Origin: Wenjunlia tyrosinilytica
Lineage (GTDB): Bacteria > Actinomycetota > Actinomycetes > Streptomycetales > Streptomycetaceae
Assembly: GCF_014646055.1 (NCBI RefSeq)
Contig: NZ_BMMS01000017.1
Location: forward strand, 947 to 50,451
Length of the DNA stretch: 49,505 nt
Reading direction: 5' to 3'
The translations under genes were made by a program, and so were the position numbers. Positions 43,295 to 49,505 of this stretch are shown here, in pieces. The notes under the pieces were generated by a model. That model was not told the origin of the DNA. It saw only the letters and a list, made by a program, of their open reading frames with translations, and made no database searches. Position 1 is the first letter of the stretch; every line of letters begins with the position of its first letter.

Positions 43295-44214
43295 CCTTTT
43301 ACTCCTGTCAGGGTGACGCCTTCGATGAAGGCTTTCTGGGCGAAGAAGAAAACGACGATCACCGGGGCCATGGCGAGCAGCGTGGCGGCCATGGTGAGGT
43401 TCCACTGCACGGCGTGGACGGACTTGAAACTGGCCAGCCCGATGGCCAGCGTCCACTGCGAGGGGACTTCTCCGGTGTAGATCAGTGGGCCGTAGTAGTC
43501 GTTCCAGGCCGCGAAGAACTGGAAGAGGGCGACGGCCGCCAGGGCCGGGCGCATCATCGGCAGGACGACCCGCAGCAGTACCCGGATCTCGCCGCAGCCG
43601 TCGATCCTCGCCGCGTCCAGGTACTCCTCCGGCAGGGTGAGCAGGAACTGCCGCAGCAGGAAGATGGAGAACGCGTCCCCGAACAGCGTCGGAATGACCA
43701 GGGGCCAGATCGACCCGGTCAGGTGCAGCCGTGCCCAGAGGATGTACATCGGGATGACCAGCACCTGCGGAGGGAGCATCATCATGGTCAGGACGGCCAG
43801 GAAGGCGGCATTGCGGCCCTTGAACCGGAAACGGGCCAGCGCGTACGCGACCGGGACGCTGGAGACGAGCATCAGGGCGGTGGCCGAGACCGCGTAGACC
43901 AGGGTGTTGCCGAACCACGTGAGCAGCGGCGCTTTGGAGAAGACCGTGACGAAGTTGGACCACTGCCAGTGCCTCGGCCAAAGATCCGGGGTGAGTGCCT
44001 GCTGGTCCGTCATCACGGAGGTGAGCAGCACGAAGACCAGCGGCCCCAGGAACATCAGGGCCAACGCCAGGGCGATGCTGTGATCGGCGATCCAGATCAG
44101 TCGGCGCCGGTAGGCCGCCCGGTTGTCTCGAGCGTGGCGGCGCGGGGAGCTGGGATGACCTGGTGCCGCGGCTGCCGAGCCGGACCGGGGGGCCACAGCG
44201 GTCGGGGCTGTCAC
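43291..44214 (-). CDS. Sugar ABC transporter permease (MalG type)
   Basis: A 307-residue membrane protein with six helices. The EAA loop that contacts the ATPase is visible (LPEEYLDAARIDGCGEIRVL). GTG 44214 overlaps the upstream permease stop (GTGA). It forms the channel with the preceding permease. No ATPase gene is in the operon, so a shared ATPase such as MsiK must energise it (inference from Streptomyces biology). Confidence 0.92.
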   Translation of the reverse strand: MTAPTAVAPRSGSAAAAPGHPSSPRRHARDNRAAYRRRLIWIADHSIALALALMFLGPLVFVLLTSVMTDQQALTPDLWPRHWQWSNFVTVFSKAPLLTWFGNTLVYAVSATALMLVSSVPVAYALARFRFKGRNAAFLAVLTMMMLPPQVLVIPMYILWARLHLTGSIWPLVIPTLFGDAFSIFLLRQFLLTLPEEYLDAARIDGCGEIRVLLRVVLPMMRPALAAVALFQFFAAWNDYYGPLIYTGEVPSQWTLAIGLASFKSVHAVQWNLTMAATLLAMAPVIVVFFFAQKAFIEGVTLTGVKG

Positions 44215-45191
44215 GAGGCCACCTCCTGCGGCTGGAAGCCGGACGCACGGCGCAGCAGGGCTGCCGTGAAGACCATGGACACCGCGAAGAGGACGACGGC
44301 CAGAGCGCAGGCGTAGCCCATGTGGAACTGGTTGAAGCCAGTGATGTACAGCCACTGCGGGACGGTGAGCGTGGAGCCCTCGGGGTAGCCGGGGACGGCT
44401 CCGGAGTGGAGGCCGCCGGCGGCTTGGGCGGCGACCATCGCCTGGGTGAAGTACTGCAGGGCGGCGATGATGCCGGTGACCACGGAGAAGAGCAGCACCG
44501 GTGAGATGGAGGGGAAGGTGACGTAGCGGAAGCGCTGCCACGGGCTGGCTCCGTCGAGCGAGGCGGCCTCGTAGAGCTCCGTCGGTACCTCGAGCAGCGC
44601 GGCCAGGAAGATCACCATGACGTTGCCGATGCCCCACAGGGACAGCAGCGTCAGCGCGGGTTTGGACCAGGAGGGTGAGTTGAACCAGTCCGGGCCGGGG
44701 ATACCGACGGTCTCCAGGATGTGGTTCACCGGGCCCGTCGCTGGATTGAACATGTAGACGAAGGCGACCGTGGCGGCCACCGGGGGGACCAGCGAGGGCA
44801 GATAGAACACCGTCCGGAGCAGCCCGGCGCCGGACTTCAGACGGACCAGCAGCATGGCCACCGCGAGCGCGAAGAGCACCTGCGCGGGCACCATGACGAC
44901 GACCAGCCAGGCGGTGTTGCGGAACGCCTGCCAGATGTAGGGGTCCTGCTCCAGCAGGAAGCGGTAGTTGCGCAGTCCCACCCATCCGGCGGCGGAGACC
45001 AGATTGGCGTTGGTGAAGGACAGGTAGACGGTGGTCACCAGGGGGTAGACGAGGAAGACCGCGAAGCCGATCAGCCACGGTGACAGGAACGCGAGCACAC
45101 GGAGGCGGTGGCGTCGACGCCTGGCCCCCAGTGCCGGCGGTACGGGGCCCCGGGCCGCAGTGGGCGGCCGGGTGACGCTGGTAGTGGTCAT
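44211..45191 (-). CDS. Sugar ABC transporter permease (MalF type)
   Basis: A 326-residue membrane protein with a basic N-terminus and six helices. The EAA loop is VPTELYEAASLDGASPWQRF. ATG 45191 follows CGGAG. It lies 13 bp after the binding-protein gene and is coupled to the second permease by a GTGA overlap. It is the partner subunit of the oligosaccharide importer. Confidence 0.92.
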   Translation of the reverse strand: MTTTSVTRPPTAARGPVPPALGARRRRHRLRVLAFLSPWLIGFAVFLVYPLVTTVYLSFTNANLVSAAGWVGLRNYRFLLEQDPYIWQAFRNTAWLVVVMVPAQVLFALAVAMLLVRLKSGAGLLRTVFYLPSLVPPVAATVAFVYMFNPATGPVNHILETVGIPGPDWFNSPSWSKPALTLLSLWGIGNVMVIFLAALLEVPTELYEAASLDGASPWQRFRYVTFPSISPVLLFSVVTGIIAALQYFTQAMVAAQAAGGLHSGAVPGYPEGSTLTVPQWLYITGFNQFHMGYACALAVVLFAVSMVFTAALLRRASGFQPQEVAS

Positions 45192-45204
45192 CGTCGGCTC
45201 CGTC

Positions 45205-46581
45205 TCACTGGCCGAGCTTGAGCGCCGCGTTGCTCTGGGCATCCACGGAGGCGAGTCCGGACTTGAGGTCGGACACCTTGCCCTGCTGCCACTTCTCGGC
45301 GAACGGCAGGAGGTTGGCGACGTAGGCGCCGCCGTCGGCGCTGGCCGGCGTGGTGGAGCTGTGCGGGTGCTTGAAGACGTTGAGGAAGGTGGCGAATCGA
45401 GGGTCGCGAGCCACGGTGAGCTTCGGCGAGGTCAGTGCCTGGAGAGTGGTCGGGACGTTGCCTATCGCCTGGGCCAGGGACGCGACCGCGTCCGCGTCGG
45501 TGGTCAGGAACTTGAGGAGCTTCCAGGCCGCACCCGGGTGCTTGCTGCCCTTGGGGATGCCGATGACGTTGCCACCGATGTAGCCCGAGCCGTACAGCTC
45601 CGGCATGTCGTCGGCGACCGGCATGGGAGCGGTGGCGTAGTCGACCTTTGACTTGTCGTTCTTGATGAAGCTGGTGCGCCACTCGCCGTCGACCATCATG
45701 GCGATCTTGCCGGTCTCGAAGGCGTTGGCGGCCGAGAACTCGTCAGGCAGCCCGTCCTTGAACTTCTTCAGCTTGTGGGCGCCGATCGAGTCCACCAGCT
45801 TCTTCTGCCAGATCATGGCTTTGGCGAAGGCCGGGTCCCCCCCGGTGTTCGAGGAGCCGTCGGGCTTGAGCCACTTGGCTCCCCAACTGGTGACCAGGTG
45901 CTCGGGGACCATCTCGTAGCCGCCGAAGTACGGCATGGAGCCGGCGACCTTGATCGACCCGTCGGCGTTGAGCCGGGTCAGTTTCCTGGTGTACTCGGCG
46001 AACTGGCTCATGGTCTTCGGCGGGGAGGTGATGCCGGCGGCGGCGAACAGCTTCTTGTTGTAGTACAGCCCGAAGGTGTCGGCGAGCCACGGCATGGTGC
46101 AGCGCTTGCCCTTGAAGGCGGTGTAGGACTGGACGGCCAGGGGGATCTGGTTCATGTCCACGTGATCGGCCTTGATGAAGGGCGTCAGGTCCTGGAACGC
46201 GCCCGAGGAGCACCAGCCGCCGACGTTGCCCGCGAAGAAGGAGGCCGCGACATCCGGGGCGGTCCCGCCGCGCACCGCCTGGTTGATCTTGGTGTCGTCC
46301 TGCGCCTTCACCACCTTGACCGTGATGTACGGGTACTTGGTGCGGAAGGAGGCCAGGACGTCGTTGACCGCGCCGACCTCCCGGTCGTCCTTGAAGGCGT
46401 GCCAGAAGGTGATGGTCACCGGGGTGGTGTCCGAGGCGTTCGGTCCCGCCGCGGGGCCGGATGCTGCCGAGGTGCACCCGACGGCAGCGGCCGAGAACAG
46501 GGTCGCGGCCAGCGCGACGCGGATCGCCCGGGTAGTCGCGGCGTGTCGGGCGCAGTGCTGGATCTGTCTGGGGCGTCTCAC
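45205..46581 (-). CDS. Sugar-binding lipoprotein of ABC transporter
   Basis: A 458-residue extracellular lipoprotein. The signal peptide ends in a lipobox-like AVGC with Cys36 as the lipidated residue. The mature protein is a family 1 binding protein (TPVTITFWHAFKDDREVGAV, MPWLADTFGLYYNKKLF, GKIAMMVDGEWRTSF). GTG 46581 follows GAGAGG by eight bases; the longer frame runs into the operator region. It is the first gene of the operon and is divergent from the GntR gene. The ligand is probably an amino-sugar oligosaccharide such as chitobiose or chitosan fragments, by context. Confidence 0.92.
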   Translation of the reverse strand: MRRPRQIQHCARHAATTRAIRVALAATLFSAAAVGCTSAASGPAAGPNASDTTPVTITFWHAFKDDREVGAVNDVLASFRTKYPYITVKVVKAQDDTKINQAVRGGTAPDVAASFFAGNVGGWCSSGAFQDLTPFIKADHVDMNQIPLAVQSYTAFKGKRCTMPWLADTFGLYYNKKLFAAAGITSPPKTMSQFAEYTRKLTRLNADGSIKVAGSMPYFGGYEMVPEHLVTSWGAKWLKPDGSSNTGGDPAFAKAMIWQKKLVDSIGAHKLKKFKDGLPDEFSAANAFETGKIAMMVDGEWRTSFIKNDKSKVDYATAPMPVADDMPELYGSGYIGGNVIGIPKGSKHPGAAWKLLKFLTTDADAVASLAQAIGNVPTTLQALTSPKLTVARDPRFATFLNVFKHPHSSTTPASADGGAYVANLLPFAEKWQQGKVSDLKSGLASVDAQSNAALKLGQ

Positions 46582-46666
46582 GATGGCCACCTCTCGTCGA
46601 GAGACTGCGGAAGGTTCGGGATGAGTGGGGTGCTGGACGAGCGTGATCGCCCTGCGCACCCGGTAG

Positions 46667-46740
46667 CCTGGTAACCGGCAACTGGTAACCGGCAACTGGT
46701 AACGCCAAAAACTAACCAGTTACATTGCCTCTTGACCAGT
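46667..46740. promoter_or_regulatory. Cluster of TGGTAAC direct repeats and inverted ACTGGT/ACCAGT sites
   Basis: TGGTAAC occurs three times at a 14-bp period (46669, 46683, 46697). AACTGGT (46694-46700) faces ACCAGTT (46715-46721) across 14 bases, and another ACCAGT lies at 46735-46740 within TTGACCAGT, a possible -35. ACTGGT/ACCAGT are half-sites of the known DasR-type operator. This cluster lies between the divergent GntR gene and the sugar operon. Confidence 0.75.
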
Positions 46741-46812
46741 CCGGCGAGTGTGCTGCATTCTTTCCCTGCACGTCAAGGAAATCCCTGGAAGACCTGCAAG
46801 CGACTGGTAGGG

Positions 46813-46830
46813 AGTGGTCACATGACCAGT
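46813..46830. promoter_or_regulatory. GntR operator overlapping the GntR start codon
   Basis: TGGTCA-CA-TGACCA (46815-46828) is a perfect palindrome whose centre contains the ATG at 46822-46824. Extended, it reads AGTGGTCACATGACCAGT, a DasR-like site with a two-base longer centre. Another half-site, ACTGGT, lies at 46803-46808. Confidence 0.7.
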
Positions 46831-47658
46831 GGGCGTAGGGAAGAGTCTTCCTCCAAACGCGAGCGCATCAGGGAGCATCTGCGCGACCTGGTCGAGTCGC
46901 TGGAGGTCGGCAGCGCCATCCCGTCGGAGCGACAGCTCTGCGAGGAACTCGGTGTCTCCCGCCCCACGGTGCGGTCCGCGGTCGACGACCTGGTCCGTGA
47001 CGGCCTGCTGGTACGCCAGCACGGCCGAGGGATGTTCGTCGCGGCACCGAAGATCGCCCAGGAGCTCACACCATCCGCGTCAGCCGGTTTCGCCCCCAAG
47101 CGGGTGGGCGGCAGATGGAACAGCCGTACCGTGGACTTCACCCGGATCAGCGCCGGCGCGAGGGTCGGTCGGCGCCTGCGACTGTCTCCGGCTGATCCGG
47201 TGCTGCGGATCACCCGCCTGCGGATCGTGGACGACGTTCCCATCGCCATCGACACGGTGTTCGTCCCGGAGTCCCTGGTGCCGGGGCTGCGCGCCCAGGA
47301 CCTGCAGGGCAGCTCCTTCTACCAGCTCCTGTCGACCCGCTACACCATCGAGGTCGACGAGGCGGTCCAGAGTATTGAGCCGACCGTGACCGACGAGGAC
47401 GAATCAGCGTTGCTCGGCGTCCCGGTGCACTTCCCCGCGCTGCTCTTCGAGCGCACCACCGCGGATTCCACCGGCAGGATCGTGGAGTTCACCCACTCCG
47501 TCTACCGGGGAGACCGCTACCGCATCCTCACCCGGCTCAAGCTCTCCGGCCACCAGGCACCCGGCACCTCACTCACGGTGTCCGGCGCCTGGGACGACTC
47601 GGCACATGTGCCGGGTGCCGACACCATCACGACCGACCCGTACTTCCTCCAGGACTGA
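46822..47658 (+). CDS. GntR-family regulator, HutC/DasR subfamily with UTRA domain
   Basis: A 278-residue regulator. The winged helix (about residues 10-78) contains AIPSERQLCEELGVSRPTVR and VRQHGRGMFVA. The UTRA effector domain (about 100-255) contains RITRLRIVDDVPIAIDTVFV and FERTTADSTGRIVEFTHSVY, typical for sensing sugar phosphates. ATG 46822 follows GGGAG. The gene is divergent from the binding-protein operon, as I recall for dasR and dasABC, and is surrounded by ACTGGT-type half-sites, so it should control itself and the operon. It may be a DasR paralogue rather than DasR itself. Confidence 0.92.
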   Translation: MTSGRREESSSKRERIREHLRDLVESLEVGSAIPSERQLCEELGVSRPTVRSAVDDLVRDGLLVRQHGRGMFVAAPKIAQELTPSASAGFAPKRVGGRWNSRTVDFTRISAGARVGRRLRLSPADPVLRITRLRIVDDVPIAIDTVFVPESLVPGLRAQDLQGSSFYQLLSTRYTIEVDEAVQSIEPTVTDEDESALLGVPVHFPALLFERTTADSTGRIVEFTHSVYRGDRYRILTRLKLSGHQAPGTSLTVSGAWDDSAHVPGADTITTDPYFLQD

Positions 47659-47681
47659 ACGTCCGACGGCCTGAAATCCAA

Positions 47682-47700
47682 GCGTCGGCTTCCCCGACGC
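47682..47700 (+). terminator. 7-bp stem-loop after GntR gene
   Basis: GCGTCGG and CCGACGC pair perfectly around CTTCC, 24 bases after the GntR stop. Confidence 0.6.
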
Positions 47701-47865
47701 ATGCGCCGTCATGTCCCCGCGAGGAGCAGCACACCCCTGTCCCCCAACTCACCGCAGGCTCTCGGGGCCGGCTCCCCGTTCTGCGCCGCCGGCCCTCCAA
47801 GGAACAGCGCGACCCGCACATGCCGCAGGCCCCGCCCGCGGTTCCAAGTCCCCACCGGAGAGCAC

Positions 47866-49416
47866 ATGTCACGCACCACACGCACCACTCTCAGATCCAT
47901 CGGCACCAGACGCGTCGGCCTCGCCGCAGCGGCCGGGCTGGCCGCGGCCGCGGTGCTCGCGAGCCTGGTCAACGGGTCGGCGTCGGCCGGCCCCGGCTCG
48001 GCCAAGGCTTCCGCACAGCCCGCCGCAACCGCCGAGGCAGCCCCTTCCCTCAACTTCCAGGAGTGGCTCTACCCCGGCCCCGCCGGATCGTCGACCTGCA
48101 GCGCCCCGCAGGAGTACGCCGACGGACGCGTCCAGAACGGCGCCCTGAAGGCGGAGTACTACACCATCAACGCCAGCGGTAGCGCAGTACGGCTCGACGC
48201 CAGCAACCCCGACTACGCCTGCAACGGCTACAGTGCGGCGAACGTGGCGGATGTGAAGGCGCACTCGGCGAAGCAGTACGTCACCGTCTCGCTCGCGGAC
48301 CTCGCCGCCGAGCGGAACCTGACCGGCAGCGCCACGAAGACCAACGCCGCCGTCTCCACCCTGACGAACTTCGCCAAGCAGATCGGCTTCACCGGCGTCG
48401 ACGTGGACTTCGAGAACTACTGGGACTGGAACAACACCGACAAGGCCAACTTCTACAACTTCATCACCAAGCTGGCGACCGGCCTGCACAACGCCGGACT
48501 GAAGCTCCAGGTCGAAGGCCCACCTGACAACGGAACGGGCTTCAACTACGGCGACATCCTGGCCAGCGGCGCCGACCAGGTCGTCATGATGGCCTACGAC
48601 CTGGAGTACCAGTCCCCGGTGGGCAACACCTGTCTGGCGTTCGCCCCGTACGACTGGATGAAGGACCTCCTGACCGGGGCCCTGGCTCAGATCCCGGCCG
48701 CCCAGCGCTACCGCTTCGTGGCAGGCCTGCCCTCCGAGGCGTACTCCGCTGCCAACCAGTGCCAGGACATCAGGGGCAACCTGACGCTCAAGGACATGAA
48801 GAACGCCCCCGGCTACTCGAGCGACCCCGCCGTCATAGAGTCCCGCCGCGACCCCGAGTCCGGTGAGATCCGCTGGAGCTCCGGCGGGAAGTTCTACGAC
48901 TACGTGGACCAGACCGCCTTGGACCGCAAGCTCGACGTGGCGAAGGGCCTCGGCATCACCAATGTGTCCGTGTGGACGCTCGGCGGTGGAAACGTCTGGT
49001 TCTCCAAGAAGGCAACCGGTGGCGGTACCACCATCGAGGCCGAGGCCACGGGCAACACCCTCGCCGGCGCCGCGAAGGTGCTGGCGTGCACACCCTGCTC
49101 AGGTGGCAAGCGGGTCGGCTACATCAACCCGGGTTCCTCGCTGACCGTCAAGAACGTCCAGGCCTCGACGGCCGGCACCTACCAGGTGGCCGTTGCCTTC
49201 ACCAATGGAGAGCCGGACGCCCTGCAAGCCCGGATCAGCGTGAACGGCGGGGCTTCGCAGACGGTCTCCTTCGCTCCCAGCGGAGGGTACGACTCCCCCG
49301 GCTCGGTGACCGTGCCGCTGGCTCTGGCTGCGGGGACGAACACCATCCGCTTCGACAACCCCTCGGGTCCCGCCCCGGACTTCGACGCGATCACCGTACC
49401 GGGTAGTGCGGGGTAG
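47866..49416 (+). CDS. Secreted GH18 chitinase-type protein with C-terminal carbohydrate-binding module
   Basis: A 516-residue exported protein. The signal peptide (GLAAAAGLAAAAVLASLVNG) ends near residue 45. The GH18 barrel (about 60-385) has the family signature at 177-183, GVDVDFE, with Glu183 the likely catalytic acid, and later MMAYDLEY and VSVWTLGGGN. The C-terminal 130 residues (TTIEAEATGNTLAG, then SLTVKNVQ, GTYQVAVAF, NTIRFDNPSG) form a CBM35/CBM6-like module. ATG 47866 has CGGAG upstream; the longer frame is unsupported. It would generate oligosaccharides outside for the neighbouring importer. No DasR-type ACTGGT site is seen directly upstream. Confidence 0.88.
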   Translation: MSRTTRTTLRSIGTRRVGLAAAAGLAAAAVLASLVNGSASAGPGSAKASAQPAATAEAAPSLNFQEWLYPGPAGSSTCSAPQEYADGRVQNGALKAEYYTINASGSAVRLDASNPDYACNGYSAANVADVKAHSAKQYVTVSLADLAAERNLTGSATKTNAAVSTLTNFAKQIGFTGVDVDFENYWDWNNTDKANFYNFITKLATGLHNAGLKLQVEGPPDNGTGFNYGDILASGADQVVMMAYDLEYQSPVGNTCLAFAPYDWMKDLLTGALAQIPAAQRYRFVAGLPSEAYSAANQCQDIRGNLTLKDMKNAPGYSSDPAVIESRRDPESGEIRWSSGGKFYDYVDQTALDRKLDVAKGLGITNVSVWTLGGGNVWFSKKATGGGTTIEAEATGNTLAGAAKVLACTPCSGGKRVGYINPGSSLTVKNVQASTAGTYQVAVAFTNGEPDALQARISVNGGASQTVSFAPSGGYDSPGSVTVPLALAAGTNTIRFDNPSGPAPDFDAITVPGSAG

Positions 49417-49426
49417 CTGAGCCCAG

Positions 49427-49448
49427 CGCCCTCCACCGGGAGGGGCGC
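49427..49448 (+). terminator. Imperfect GC-rich hairpin after GH18 gene
   Basis: CGCCCTCC pairs with GGAGGGGCG with one bulged base, about ten bases after the stop. Confidence 0.45.
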
Positions 49449-49505
49449 CCGACATCTTCATCGACGGGTACGCAGACACCCGCGGTCGTGGGCGAGCATG
49501 GCTCG

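Overview
The window is high-GC actinobacterial DNA, most likely Streptomyces. This rests on strong G/C third positions, GTG and TTG starts, TAnnnT -10 elements with two apparently leaderless mRNAs, a SARP regulator, SpoIIE-type phosphatases, a das/csn-like amino-sugar operon and a lipopeptide-type NRPS. No rRNA, tRNA, CRISPR array, insertion sequence or prophage was recognised. All genes are chromosomal accessory or secondary-metabolism and nutrient-sensing genes.

Layout. (1) 1-6780, minus: the first 2260 codons of an NRPS with order FAAL-ACP-C-A-PCP-C, running off the left edge. (2) 7.6-10.4 kb: an IclR regulator, a medium-chain quinone-reductase-like enzyme and its TetR regulator, with palindromic operators in front of both of the last two. 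(3) 11.2-15.05 kb, plus: a ROK-family regulator that has lost the usual zinc/sugar residues, translationally coupled to a YhfX-type PLP enzyme and followed by an amino acid permease. (4) 15.2-18.6 kb, minus: a secreted beta-propeller, an ECF sigma-like protein fused to a zinc-finger-like segment, a membrane anchor and an outer domain, and two small proteins. (5) 18.77-18.89 kb: an internally deleted relic of the SARP gene found at 36-39 kb. (6) 19.1-21.0 kb: a secreted chymotrypsin-like protease with two acidic Gly/Asp/Thr repeat tracts and a probable frameshift near its 3' end. (7) 21.4-25.2 kb: GH20 hexosaminidase, N-acetylglucosamine-kinase-like protein and RpiR regulator, sharing an AATAATTATT operator. 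(8) 25.4-29.9 kb: LytS/LytTR two-component system with a small membrane protein and a sodium:solute symporter. (9) 29.9-36.2 kb: HATPase anti-sigma-like protein, a secreted six-hairpin-type protein, a membrane PP2C and a PAS/GAF/PP2C/HATPase protein. (10) 36.3-39.2 kb: AfsR-like SARP. (11) 39.5-47.7 kb: a six-gene minus-strand operon (binding protein, two permeases, GH4, BadF-type kinase, GH3) with a divergent HutC/DasR-type GntR regulator. (12) 47.9-49.4 kb: a secreted GH18 protein.

Working together: regions 7, 11 and 12 look like two separately regulated amino-sugar (chitin or chitosan fragment) systems. GH18 could release oligosaccharides outside. The ABC system, which has no ATPase of its own and so probably borrows a shared one, would import them. 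Kinase, GH4, GH3 and GH20 would process them. The RpiR and GntR proteins each have their own visible operator type. The phosphatase, anti-sigma, ECF and SARP genes suggest that secretion and secondary metabolism are tied to stress or nutrient signals. Functions are inferred from motifs read by eye; no database search was run.
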